Shown: positions 1 through 11,015 of the stretch, in pieces | How the letters are laid out: each line of letters starts with the position of its first letter | Position numbering within the stretch: the stretch's first letter is position 1 | Assembly (NCBI GenBank): GCA_021166845.1 | Contig: JAJPEP010000114.1 | Span: forward strand, 1-64,000 | Source: Thiobacillus sp. | GTDB lineage: Bacteria; Pseudomonadota; Gammaproteobacteria; Burkholderiales; Thiobacillaceae | Reading direction: 5' to 3' | DNA length: 64,000 nt | Made by a program: the position numbers and the translations under genes | The notes under the pieces: model-generated | Told to the model about the DNA's origin: nothing | What the model saw: only the letters and a program-made list of their open reading frames with translations | Database searches by the model: none

Positions 1-1
1 C

Positions 2-106
2 CACGTCCGGCTGCTCGAACCCATCGGCTATATCCCGCCCGCCGAAGCTGAGGCAAACTACTACCGGCAACTCGCCGAACAGGCCGAGTCAACGGCCTGC
101 ACTTAA
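2..106 (+). mobile_element. C-terminal end of an IS3-family transposase (OrfB), cut by the window start
   Basis: Frame 2 reads HVRLLEPIGYIPPAEAEANYYRQLAEQAESTACT*, the typical IS3-family OrfB C-terminus; IS end-like sequence (cctccacgaaacccggggcggttca) follows to ~140. Confidence 0.88.
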
Positions 107-206
107 ACTAAATGGCCTCCACGAAACCCGGGGCGGTTCAAAACGAATTTCAGGGGAAGATTTTCAATGGTCAGACCGAGGAACACTCAGGTATGGCACT
201 ACCGAA

Positions 207-851
207 GTGCCAGTACCCCAAGGTTCTGTAGTGCAATGTTTTGCATCCTATTCGGGGCATTTGCAGCATCACGGATGGATAGCGGACCCGGATACGTTCC
301 CCAACGTGCGTCGGGTCCTTCACCACGGGTTTGATTCAAACCTTGAGGGGCTTAAGACTTACCTGTTTGACGAGAAGCACCAAGAAAAAAACTCTCGTGA
401 CTTCGAAGTCGGAGTATCCAATTTATTGTTTATGTTGGGGTTTTCGGTCGACCCATTGATTGGCAAAAAGCTCGAATCCGGTCCAGACATCGTTGCGACG
501 ACCAACAACGGGGACGTGGTCCTAGTCGAGTGCACAATCAACCAAATTAATAAGGATGGGAAGCTTGGCAAACTAGTAGACCGGGCTGAAGTAATCCGGG
601 CTCACCTCGATAACTCCGCCTATGGGCACCTGAGGGTGCTGCCTGTAATTGTCACCGCCAGGCCCAAGGATGCAGTCGGACAGTTTGATGTTGATGCCGC
701 CCGAAGCCAGGGCGTGGTGATAATCACCAAGGACAACCTCATTGACGCATTCGAGCGCTCCGTCGTTTCTCAAGACCCGGACAAGCTGTTCTCCCTTGGG
801 TGGGAGTCCTTGCATCGCGAGGCGAATTCAAAACCCGGTCGGATTGAATAG
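207..851 (+). CDS. Restriction endonuclease-like (PD-(D/E)XK / Mrr-like) protein, possibly 5' truncated
   Basis: GPDIVATTNNGDVVLVECT...K motif resembling a PD-(D/E)XK core; starts just after the IS3 end. Confidence 0.55.
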   Translation: MPVPQGSVVQCFASYSGHLQHHGWIADPDTFPNVRRVLHHGFDSNLEGLKTYLFDEKHQEKNSRDFEVGVSNLLFMLGFSVDPLIGKKLESGPDIVATTNNGDVVLVECTINQINKDGKLGKLVDRAEVIRAHLDNSAYGHLRVLPVIVTARPKDAVGQFDVDAARSQGVVIITKDNLIDAFERSVVSQDPDKLFSLGWESLHREANSKPGRIE

Positions 852-953
852 TCGGCCTCATTGGCTCAAGAGGTAGTCAATTGGCTTCACCAGCTAGTCA
901 GTTGGGTTCGGCTGCTAGTCACACCATTCGGCGCTGGCAATTCCCTCTGCCAG

Positions 954-981
954 ACTTCGCATAATGTATATTATGTTAAAT
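954..981 (+). other. dif: dif-like XerC/XerD recombination site
   Basis: ACTTCGCATAATGTATATTATGTTAAAT; 25/28 identical to E. coli dif (GGTGCGCATAATGTATATTATGTTAAAT), XerD arm and central region identical. Confidence 0.85.
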
Positions 982-1056
982 AGAATATCTGATTCATGAA
1001 ATTCACTGCTGAGGATGCCGCTGGAGTAACTCAAAATTCGGGGAACGCGCGGCCAG

Positions 1057-1537
1057 TCAGCCGCGCCGTGCCGCTTCGATCGCCGCGATGTCGATCTTTT
1101 TCATCTGCATCATCGCCTCGAAAGCGCGCTTGGCTGCGGCGCGATCGGGATCGGCGATTGCGGCAGTGAGCGCGCGCGGCGTGATCTGCCACGACAGACC
1201 CCCACTTGTCCTTGCACCAACCGCAGGCGCTCTCCTGGCCGCCGTTGTCCATGATCGCATTCCACAAGCGGTCGGTTTCGGCTTGGTCGTCAGTCGCAAC
1301 CTGGAATGAAAAAGCCTCGCTGTGCTTGAATGCCGGGCCACCATTGAGGCCGAGACAAGGGATGCCGATCACGGTGAATTCCACCGTCAGAACATCGCCC
1401 AGTTTGCCCGCGGGATAGTCGCCGGGCGCACGATGGACCGTTCCCACCGCGCTGTCCGGGAACGTCTCGGCGTAGAACTTCGCGGCATCCAAGGCGGCGC
1501 CGTCATACCAAAGACAGATCGTGTTCTTGGGGACCAT
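1057..1537 (-). pseudogene. VOC/PhnB-like (3-demethylubiquinone methyltransferase-type) protein with a frameshift
   Basis: N-terminal frame ...ACGWCKDKWG continues in another frame as LSWQITPRALTAAIADPDRAAAKRAFEAMMQMKKIDIAAIEAARRG; extra base in a C5 run near 1199-1203. Confidence 0.8.
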
Positions 1538-1962
1538 ATTCGTTCTCCATTCGTGACCGTTTACGTGAATCCAGCTTAGGCTGACTAGCGGAAGGTCATT
1601 CGTGAGCGTTACCAGAATTTTTTGGGAATATCTCTCGTTTATTCTTAAGAATAGATGTCATCCTATTGACAAAACAAACTTTTTCGGATGAGTTCGGATG
1701 AGGTTGGGCGCTTGATTTCATTTGGCGGCGTTACTCGAATTTCGTGGGGGCGACACCTGGCGCCGGCTGGCTTCTGAAAGTCCCATACCCTTCCCAATGA
1801 ATTACATGGTTGGCCGCTGCCCTTAAAAATCCCCGCGCGCTCAAGGGGGCGCATTCGATGAACTCCGAACACATGGTCTATCCTTTTGAAATGTCGACAC
1901 AATAATCACCCGGTTCCGGGTATGAAACTGGCAGGACCTTGCAGCAAATAACAAGGATCACC

Positions 1963-2148
1963 ATGAAAAAGCCCTTGCCCTCGTTCCTGCACCATCCGCT
2001 CGCCAGGGAAATCACGCTGGCTATCGTCATCAAGCTGTTGGTGATCGTGGCAATTTTCTATGCGTTTTTCGATGGTCGGGCGGTGCATCCCGACGCCGAC
2101 GCCGTGGCCGAGCGGCTGGCCAACCCGCAACAACACGCCAGGCAATAA
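1963..2148 (+). CDS. cydP: Cytochrome oxidase putative small subunit CydP
   Basis: Short single-TM protein MKKPLPSFLHHPLAREITLAIVIKLLVIVAIFYAFF directly upstream of cydA. Confidence 0.75.
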   Translation: MKKPLPSFLHHPLAREITLAIVIKLLVIVAIFYAFFDGRAVHPDADAVAERLANPQQHARQ

Positions 2149-2164
2149 CCCATTAGGAGCACCC

Positions 2165-3757
2165 ATGTTGACCGAAGAACTCGTTGACCTGTCCCGGCTG
2201 CAATTCGCCGTCACCGCGCTGTATCACTTTTTGTTCGTGCCGCTGACGCTGGGCCTGGCATTCATCCTGGTGATCATGGAGCTGACCTATGTCATCACCG
2301 ACCGCCCCGTCTACAAGGACATGGTGCGCTTCTGGGGCAAGCTGTTCGGCATCAATTTCGCGCTCGGGGTGACCACCGGAATCACCATGGAATTCCAGTT
2401 CGGCACCAACTGGGCGTACTACTCGCACTATGTCGGCGACATATTCGGCGCGCCGCTGGCGATCGAGGGGCTGATGGCCTTCTTCCTCGAATCGACTTTC
2501 ATCGGCCTGTTTTTCTTCGGCTGGGACCGCCTCAACAAATGGCAACACTTCATGGTCACGGTGCTGATGGCAGTGGGCTCCAATCTGTCCGCGCTGTGGA
2601 TCCTGATTGCCAATGGCTGGATGCAGAATCCGCTCGGTGCGGAGTTTTCCTATGCCACCATGCGTATGGAAATGACCGATTTCTGGGCCATCGTGTTCAA
2701 TCCGGTGGCGCAGGCCAAGTTCGTACATACGGTGTCGGCGGGCTATGTCACCGCCTCGCTGTTCGTGCTCGGCATTTCCAGCTACTACCTGCTGAAAGGG
2801 CGAGACCTCGATTTCGCGCGGCGCTCGTTCCGCATCGCCGCAGCCTTCGGCTTTGCCTCGGCGCTGTCGGTCATCGTGCTGGGCGACGAATCCGGCTACA
2901 CCATGGGTGAATCGCAGCAAGCCAAGATGGCGGCGATCGAGGCGATGTGGGAAACCGAGCCCGCCCCCGCCGGCTTCACCGTGTTCGCCCTCCCCGACGA
3001 GGCGGCCCAGCGCAACGACTACGCGCTGCATATCCCCTACGTGCTCGGCCTGATCGGCACGCGCACGCTGACCGAGACCATGCCCGGCATCAAGGAGATC
3101 AAGGCAAGGAACCGAGAACGCATCGAGAACGGCATCCAGGCGGTGGTCGCGCTGGAGCAATTACGCAGAAAACGCGACGACAGCGTCGCGCATGCGCGAT
3201 TCGAAGCCAGCAAGACCAACCTCGGCTTTGGCCTGCTTCTGAAGAAATACACGGTCGATGTTTCGCAGGCCACGCCGCAAATGATCCAGCAGGCGGTTGA
3301 CGACACCATCCCGCGCATCGCCCCGCTGTTCTGGAGCTTCCGCATCATGGTGGCGCTGGGTTTCCTGTTCCTCGTGCTGTTCGGCTTCGCATTGTTCTAT
3401 TCGGTGAAGGGCAATTTCACCGAGAAGAAATGGCTGCTGCGCTGGGCGCTGTGGTTCATGCCGATGCCGTGGATCGCCGCCGAACTCGGCTGGATCGTCG
3501 CCGAATACGGCCGTCAGCCATGGTCGATCTACGGCGTGCTGCCCACCCATATCTCGGTGTCGAACATCTCGGTCGGCAATGTTTACGGCTCGCTCGCCGG
3601 CTTCATCGGCTTCTACACCGTGCTGCTGTTCGTCGAGATGTATCTGATGACGAAATACGCGCGCCAGGGCCCGGCCAGCCTCGGCAGCGGCAAATACCAT
3701 GGCGAACAGACCGCTGGCGTCGTACTGCCAGCGGGCGCACCGGTGCACAAAATCTAA
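2165..3757 (+). CDS. cydA: Cytochrome bd ubiquinol oxidase subunit I
   Basis: MLTEELVDLSRLQFAVTALYHFLFVPLTLGL..., FQFGTNWAYYSHYVGDIFGAPLAIEGLMAFFLEST. Confidence 0.97.
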   Translation: MLTEELVDLSRLQFAVTALYHFLFVPLTLGLAFILVIMELTYVITDRPVYKDMVRFWGKLFGINFALGVTTGITMEFQFGTNWAYYSHYVGDIFGAPLAIEGLMAFFLESTFIGLFFFGWDRLNKWQHFMVTVLMAVGSNLSALWILIANGWMQNPLGAEFSYATMRMEMTDFWAIVFNPVAQAKFVHTVSAGYVTASLFVLGISSYYLLKGRDLDFARRSFRIAAAFGFASALSVIVLGDESGYTMGESQQAKMAAIEAMWETEPAPAGFTVFALPDEAAQRNDYALHIPYVLGLIGTRTLTETMPGIKEIKARNRERIENGIQAVVALEQLRRKRDDSVAHARFEASKTNLGFGLLLKKYTVDVSQATPQMIQQAVDDTIPRIAPLFWSFRIMVALGFLFLVLFGFALFYSVKGNFTEKKWLLRWALWFMPMPWIAAELGWIVAEYGRQPWSIYGVLPTHISVSNISVGNVYGSLAGFIGFYTVLLFVEMYLMTKYARQGPASLGSGKYHGEQTAGVVLPAGAPVHKI

Positions 3758-3766
3758 GGAGCGGAC

Positions 3767-4903
3767 ATGGACTACGAAACCCTGAAACTCGTCTGGTGGC
3801 TGCTTGTCGGCGTACTGTTGATCGGCTTCGCCATCATGGATGGCCACGACATGGGCATGGGCGTGCTGCTGCCCTTCGTCGCCAGGAACGATCTCGAGCG
3901 CCGCGCCATGATCAATACCGTCGCCCCGCACTGGGACGGCAACCAGGTGTGGTTCATCACCGCCGGCGGCGCGATCTTCGCCGCCTGGCCGCTGGTCTAC
4001 GCCACCGCCTTCTCGGGCTTCTACTGGGCGATGATGGCCGCATTGTGGGCCCTGTTCTTCCGCCCGGTCGGCTTCGATTACCGTTCCAAGATCAAGCACC
4101 CGACCTGGCGCAGCACCTGGGACTGGGGCCTCTTCATCGGCGGGGCGGTGCCGCCGATCATTTTCGGGGTCGCCTTCGGCAATCTGCTGCTGGGCGTGCC
4201 CTTCCACTTCGACGACCTGATGATGTCGACCTACACCGGCAGCTTCTGGGCCCTGCTCAACCCCTTCGCCCTGCTCGCCGGCGTGGTGAGCCTCGGCATG
4301 ATCACCTTTCAGGGCGCGAACTACCTGATGATGCGCACCGAAGGCGCCATCTACCGCCGCGCCCGCACCGCCAGCCTGATCTTCGGTGCGCTCACCTTCG
4401 TCACCTTTGCCCTGGCGGGCGTGTGGGTGGCGACCGGCATCGACGGTTACGTCGTCACCAGCGCCCTTGCCCCCAATGCCCCTTCCGATCCGCTCGCCAA
4501 AACGGTCGAGGTGCAGGCGGGTGCCTGGATGCACAACTACACGCAATATGCCTGGGCGATGTGGGTGCCGATCGCGGCCTTCGTCGCGCTCGCCGCGGGC
4601 ATCCTGTTCTCCCGCCTGCATCAGGCCGGCGCCGCGTTCTGGTCGTCGTCGGTCGCCTGTGCCGGCATCATCGGCACCGCCGGCGTATCGATGTTCCCCT
4701 TCATCATGCCGTCGTCGACCGACCCGCGTTCCAGCCTCACCGTGTACGACGCCGTGTCGTCGCATCTCACGCTCGGCCTGATGCTCGGCGCCACCGTCAT
4801 CTTCATGCCGCTGATCATTTTTTACACCTCATGGGCCTACAAGGTGATGTGGGGCAAGGTGACGACGGAATACATCGCTGCCAACGACAAATCGGTTTAT
4901 TGA
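3767..4903 (+). CDS. cydB: Cytochrome bd ubiquinol oxidase subunit II
   Basis: MDYETLKLVWWLLVGVLLIGFAIMDGHDMGMGVLLPFV. Confidence 0.97.
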   Translation: MDYETLKLVWWLLVGVLLIGFAIMDGHDMGMGVLLPFVARNDLERRAMINTVAPHWDGNQVWFITAGGAIFAAWPLVYATAFSGFYWAMMAALWALFFRPVGFDYRSKIKHPTWRSTWDWGLFIGGAVPPIIFGVAFGNLLLGVPFHFDDLMMSTYTGSFWALLNPFALLAGVVSLGMITFQGANYLMMRTEGAIYRRARTASLIFGALTFVTFALAGVWVATGIDGYVVTSALAPNAPSDPLAKTVEVQAGAWMHNYTQYAWAMWVPIAAFVALAAGILFSRLHQAGAAFWSSSVACAGIIGTAGVSMFPFIMPSSTDPRSSLTVYDAVSSHLTLGLMLGATVIFMPLIIFYTSWAYKVMWGKVTTEYIAANDKSVY

Positions 4904-4914
4904 AAGGAATCGCC

Positions 4915-5055
4915 ATGTGGTATTTCGCCTGGATGCTCGGAGTCACCATGGCCGTGCTGCTCGCCTCGATCAACGCGATGATGTGCGATGCTCAGGAATA
5001 CTCGCTCGACGAAGTGCGCAACAAGGCCGCGGACGACACCACGCGGCATGGCTGA
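4915..5055 (+). CDS. cydX: Cytochrome bd-I oxidase small subunit CydX
   Basis: MWYFAWMLGVTMAVLLASINAMMCDAQEY right after cydB. Confidence 0.93.
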   Translation: MWYFAWMLGVTMAVLLASINAMMCDAQEYSLDEVRNKAADDTTRHG

Positions 5056-5067
5056 TCGATTGTTCGA

Positions 5068-5388
5068 ATGGCAGTACCCCCGCCGCAAGGCCCGGCGCGC
5101 ATGATGCGCGGGCTCGACACCGGCTGGGCGCGCGGCATCTCGCTGCTTGTCGCACTGACGCTGATGATGCTCGTCACCCTGCTGCCGCGCGGACTGACCA
5201 CTGAAGACGGCAGCCCGATCAGCCACGGCGTGCTCGTGCTCATCATGTGGGGCATGTCAGCGGGCTTCGTGCACGGGGTCGGTTTCGTCCCCCGCAACCG
5301 CATCCCGCGCGTGCTGCTCGGCCCCCTGGTCGCGTGGCTGTGGATGGCCGTGGGGCTGGCTTTTTATGTTGCGTATTTTTTGAGGTGA
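5068..5388 (+). CDS. ybgE: Cyd operon protein YbgE family
   Basis: Three-TM protein after cydX; HGVLVLIMWGMSAGFVHGVGFVPRNRIPRVLLGP. Confidence 0.8.
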   Translation: MAVPPPQGPARMMRGLDTGWARGISLLVALTLMMLVTLLPRGLTTEDGSPISHGVLVLIMWGMSAGFVHGVGFVPRNRIPRVLLGPLVAWLWMAVGLAFYVAYFLR

Positions 5389-5526
5389 TGCCGCCAACCC
5401 TGAGTCGCTTCACCCGTTCGCTGCGCATTCTTAATCTTAAAGCGACCACCCATCATTGGAGGCAAGCGGACGCCACAATTACTGTGAACTTCTACAATGG
5501 GTGCATAGGCTTCAGTCGGAGGCGAT

Positions 5527-5928
5527 ATGCGTTATCTCAGCTTTGCATTGCTGCTGCTGCAGTTGAGTTTTACTGCAGCAGCCGACAACAAAACCGAACT
5601 GGAAAAGCACTACAGCGCCTTGAACATGCTCAATCAGCAGCAGCAGGCGATCTATCAGCAATTCCAGATGGTGCAGGAATTGCGCCGAAACGGCAGCGCG
5701 CCATTGCTGTACGGCACGCCCATGCGCCCGCAGCTGCTCGGGCAGATTGCGAATTACGACGAAGTGGTCGCAGCGCAGAAAAGCGCAGTCTTGCGCGGGG
5801 AATACTTGTATCAGCAGGCCGACCAGCTTCTGGCTAAATACAACGAAATCGAAGAAATGAAAAAACCGCTGCAACTGAGGATCTACGGTCTTTCGCTGAA
5901 GGCCGAGCCTGAACCTGTGCCGGAATAA
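5527..5928 (+). CDS. Secreted/periplasmic hypothetical protein
   Basis: Signal peptide MRYLSFALLLLQLSFTAAA, Q-rich helical body. Confidence 0.65.
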   Translation: MRYLSFALLLLQLSFTAAADNKTELEKHYSALNMLNQQQQAIYQQFQMVQELRRNGSAPLLYGTPMRPQLLGQIANYDEVVAAQKSAVLRGEYLYQQADQLLAKYNEIEEMKKPLQLRIYGLSLKAEPEPVPE

Positions 5929-6086
5929 ATGTTGAACACCCAGGTTAATTACCGTCTCTAACTGATTGTTTTTAATGCCGCCACCGGCTTGCCGCGCAGC
6001 TCGAAAAGGCGCCGGGCGCGGCGCCAGCGCCGCCCTAACTCCAACTGGGCCACGCGAGGGCTGATCTCCACCCTCTTGGGCTGGCC

Positions 6087-6596
6087 TCAGATAAACAGGC
6101 AGATATCCGTTTCGCCCGCGAATTCAAAGAAGGTCGCCGCGCCGCCGTATTCGATGTTGTCGATGAAGTCGGACTGCTCAAAGCCGAACAATTCGATGGT
6201 CATCTGGCAGGCGATCATCTTGACGTCGGCTTCCTGGCAGAGTTCTCGCAAGTCCGGAATCGAAGCGACGCCGGTGTTGCGGATCGTCTGCTTCATCAGC
6301 GAGGTGGCGAGGTTTTCGTACCCCGGCACCAGGGACTGCACCGCATTCGGGATGTTCCAGCTGATTCCCTTGAACCACTTTGGGCCGAACGGCATTTTCA
6401 TGGGCATGCCGGGGTTGCCGAGCGGGCTGACCTTGAGTCCTGACAAGTCCTTTTTCAGCAGTTGCAGGCCATAGAAGGTGAAGAATATCTGCACCTCGTA
6501 TCCCAGTGCGGCGGCGGTGGACGCCAGGATGAAGGGCGGATAGGCCCAGTCCAGCGTGCCCTTGGTGGCGATGAGCGCCATTTTTTTGGTTTCCAT
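6087..6596 (-). CDS. dsrE2: DsrE/DsrF-like (DsrE2-type) sulfur-relay family protein
   Basis: KMALIATKGTLDWAYPPFILASTAAALGYEVQIFFTFYGLQLL; downstream of tusA. Confidence 0.85.
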   Translation of the reverse strand: METKKMALIATKGTLDWAYPPFILASTAAALGYEVQIFFTFYGLQLLKKDLSGLKVSPLGNPGMPMKMPFGPKWFKGISWNIPNAVQSLVPGYENLATSLMKQTIRNTGVASIPDLRELCQEADVKMIACQMTIELFGFEQSDFIDNIEYGGAATFFEFAGETDICLFI

Positions 6597-6627
6597 GATA
6601 TTTCTCCTTTTCCTGGTTGGATACGGC

Positions 6628-6855
6628 TCAGTGCTTGCGCATCAGGAAGACGAACTCACCGCCGTTTTCGGCGGTGGACAGGAGTTCGTTGCCGGTTTGC
6701 TTGGCAAACGCCTGCATGTCCTTGACCGAGCCCGGGTCGGTTGAGCTCACCTTCAATATCTGGCCGCTTTGCAGTTCGCCCAGCGATTTTTTGGTGCGCA
6801 AAATAGGCAGCGGACAGTTGAGGCCGCGCGCGTCGAGTTCTTTGTCGAAGTTCAT
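6628..6855 (-). CDS. tusA: Sulfurtransferase TusA family
   Basis: LDARGLNCPLPILRTKKSLGELQSGQILKV with conserved CPxP. Confidence 0.95.
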   Translation of the reverse strand: MNFDKELDARGLNCPLPILRTKKSLGELQSGQILKVSSTDPGSVKDMQAFAKQTGNELLSTAENGGEFVFLMRKH

Positions 6856-6929
6856 GCTGTTCTCCTGAAAAATCGGCTGATTTTCTTGCGCGCCCAGCCG
6901 TGAATTGCGCGTCTGTCACAGGCCGGCGA

Positions 6930-7502
6930 TCAGTCCGCCCATGCGCGGCCGGCGAACATGCCGTCGACCGGGGTATGGAAAAGATGATTGGCATAGTTGC
7001 TCAGGGTCTTCACGGCAATCGCCAGCACAATTTCCAGGATTTGGCGTTCGCTGTAACCCGCGGCGAGAAAAGCGCTCACGTCAGCCTTGTCGGGCAGTCC
7101 GCGCTTCGCCACCATGGTGCGGGTGAAGTCGTGCAGGGCGGCCAGCCTGGCATCCGGGATCGGCCGGCCATCGCGGATGGCGTCGGTGACGGCTGCAGGA
7201 ACCCCGGACATCCTGTCGGCGATGAAACTGTGCGCGGCGACGCAGTAGGTGCAGCCCTTTTCGCGGCTGACCGCCAGCAGCACCACCTCCTGCTCGGCCG
7301 GGGTAAAGCCGGACAAGGCCCGGAAGCGCTCGTAGCCGTGCACATAGGTATCGAGCAGGCCGGGCGAGTTGGCCATCACGCCATACATGTTGGGCACGAA
7401 ACCGAAACCGGCCTGCGCCGCGCGCATCCGGTCGGCGGCGATGGTGTCGGCATTGGCTTCGGTCAGGGGTGGGAGGGACAGCTTATATTCCGATTGCATC
7501 AT
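6930..7502 (-). CDS. AhpD-like / carboxymuconolactone decarboxylase-family peroxidase-related protein
   Basis: EVVLLAVSREKGCTYCVAAHSFIA (ExxxxxxxxxxCxxCxxxH). Confidence 0.88.
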   Translation of the reverse strand: MMQSEYKLSLPPLTEANADTIAADRMRAAQAGFGFVPNMYGVMANSPGLLDTYVHGYERFRALSGFTPAEQEVVLLAVSREKGCTYCVAAHSFIADRMSGVPAAVTDAIRDGRPIPDARLAALHDFTRTMVAKRGLPDKADVSAFLAAGYSERQILEIVLAIAVKTLSNYANHLFHTPVDGMFAGRAWAD

Positions 7503-7516
7503 GACTCCTTGGTTAG

Positions 7517-7532
7517 TGGACCGTATGGTCCA
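7517..7532. promoter_or_regulatory. Putative TetR operator upstream of the AhpD-like gene
   Basis: TGGACCgtatGGTCCA palindrome; related 16-mer TGGACTGATTGGTTCA at 8168-8183 upstream of the tetR start. Confidence 0.55.
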
Positions 7533-7562
7533 TTATTGGTCGCAAAAAAAAAACACGAATCC

Positions 7563-8156
7563 TTACTGCAAAGCCTTCAAAGTCAGTCCGATGATACCGC
7601 GCAGGGTGTCCTCCCCTGCCTCGGCTTTGCTCATGGTCTTCAGGCCACTCATGCTGCTGACCAGATAACTGGCCAGCATCACGGCATCGCGCGCCGGCGG
7701 GATATCGCCTTCTTGCTGGGCGCGTTCAACCGCAGCCAGCAATACGCCATGAAAGCGGTCAAGGCCATGCGACACCGCCTCGGCAATCCGTGGATTGCGC
7801 CGCGCGAATTCGTTGGCGGTGTTCAGGACCAGGCATCCGCGCGCCTCGCACACCCCGCGCGCCTCATCCAGCACGCTTTCCAGAAACTGCCGGATAAAAC
7901 CCAGGCCGCTGGGCGAGGCCTGCAAGGCATCGCGCAGGGCCCCGATCATCTCATCGCCGTAACGCGTCATGCAGCGCTCGAATAGGGCCTGCTTGCCGCC
8001 AAACGCCTGGTACAGGCTGCTCTTGGATATCTGCATGGCGTCGAGCAGATCCTGCATCGAGGTGTTTTCATAGCCATTGCGCCAGAAAACCTGCATCGCC
8101 GCATCGAGCGCGGCGTCAGGATCGAATTCGAGCGGCCGACCGGGTGATGGCTTCAT
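7563..8156 (-). CDS. TetR family transcriptional regulator
   Basis: FDPDAALDAAMQVFWRNGYENTSMQDLLDAMQISKSSLYQAFGGKQALF. Confidence 0.93.
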   Translation of the reverse strand: MKPSPGRPLEFDPDAALDAAMQVFWRNGYENTSMQDLLDAMQISKSSLYQAFGGKQALFERCMTRYGDEMIGALRDALQASPSGLGFIRQFLESVLDEARGVCEARGCLVLNTANEFARRNPRIAEAVSHGLDRFHGVLLAAVERAQQEGDIPPARDAVMLASYLVSSMSGLKTMSKAEAGEDTLRGIIGLTLKALQ

Positions 8157-8202
8157 GATCCTGTTTATGGACTGATTGGTTCATAATGTCAAGAGCAAGG
8201 TC

Positions 8203-8403
8203 TCAACCCCTTTCCAGCCGTTGGGCGGATTTCACGAACTTCACCCGCGCCACATCCGCCTCGCCGTAGCGACGAATGCCGCCGTAGGGTTTGTCCGGCT
8301 CGGCCAGCAAGCCGCGGCGCTGGTAGAAGCGGATGGTTTCCACGTTCACCCCGGCGGCCTTGGCAAAGGCGCCAATCGTCAGGCTCTCAAGATCATTCTT
8401 CAT
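8203..8403 (-). pseudogene. merR: C-terminally truncated mercury regulator MerR (DNA-binding half only)
   Basis: [63 protein letters not shown] then ERG*; Hg-binding region missing. Confidence 0.88.
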
Positions 8404-8408
8404 TCCGC

Positions 8409-8439
8409 TTGACTCCGTACATGAGTACGGAACTAAGGT
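8409..8439 (+). promoter_or_regulatory. MerR-type mer operator/promoter
   Basis: TTGACT-19 bp-TAAGGT with dyad CCGTAC atgA GTACGG (ttgactccgtacatgagtacggaactaaggt). Confidence 0.85.
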
Positions 8440-8473
8440 TAGGTTATCCATTCCGGATTTGAAAGGACACAGC

Positions 8474-10269
<1,796 letters not shown>

Positions 10270-10304
10270 GCTGAGCGTACCGATACAGCAGGAGCCGATT
10301 CAGC

Positions 10305-10994
10305 ATGGAAGGCCATCACACCGCAACCAGGAAAATGCGACTGCTCGGGGCGTTGCTGGTCCTGATCGCCCTGGTGCTGGTCTATCGCCATCTGGACGCC
10401 AGCGGCCTGCTGGAACGGCTGATGGACGGCCAGTGGCTGCGCCAGCAAACCCTGGCGCTGGGCGTCTGGGGGCCGCTCCTGATTGTCGGCCTGATGGCGC
10501 TGGCCATCGTCCTCAACCCCATCCCGAGCGCGCCCATTGCCCTGGTCTCGGGCGCCGTGTTCGGCCATGCCTGGGGCACGCTGTACGTCGTCCTCGGCGC
10601 GGAAATCGGCGCCCTGACCGCCTTCGCAATCGCCCGCGTATTGGGTCACGACCTGTTGCGCCGGCTGTTCGGGGAGCGCGTCGCACTGGGCTGGCTGGGC
10701 TCGCAAAATGCCCTGACCTGGATGGTGTTCGTCTCCCGCCTGCTGCCTTTCGTCTCCTTCGACCTGGTGAGCTACGGCGCCGGGCTGACCCACTTGAAGG
10801 CATGGCGCTTCGCGCTGGCGACCCTGCTGGGCCTGATTCCGGCGAGCTTTCTGCTCGCCCACTTCGGCGGCGAGTTGGCCGCGGCGGACATGGGCAATGC
10901 GATGGTCGCATTGCTGCTGATCGGGCTGCTGGTCGTGGTTCCGCTTGTGTTCAAGCTCGTTCGCGCCCATATAAACCGCGATCGGGAAGCCTGA
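10305..10994 (+). CDS. TVP38/TMEM64 family (DedA-like) membrane protein
   Basis: NPIPSAPIALVSGAVFGHAWGTLYVVLGAEIGALTAFAIAR; VFVSRLLPFVSFDLVSYGAGLT. Confidence 0.88.
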   Translation: MEGHHTATRKMRLLGALLVLIALVLVYRHLDASGLLERLMDGQWLRQQTLALGVWGPLLIVGLMALAIVLNPIPSAPIALVSGAVFGHAWGTLYVVLGAEIGALTAFAIARVLGHDLLRRLFGERVALGWLGSQNALTWMVFVSRLLPFVSFDLVSYGAGLTHLKAWRFALATLLGLIPASFLLAHFGGELAAADMGNAMVALLLIGLLVVVPLVFKLVRAHINRDREA

Positions 10995-11015
10995 CGGGGA
11001 ACGGGGGAGACCTTC

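Noticed and set aside
3430-5055. 541-aa ORF over cydA/cydB
   Set aside because: Only the last 46 codons (CydX) are genuine; the rest is an off-frame reading of cydA/cydB
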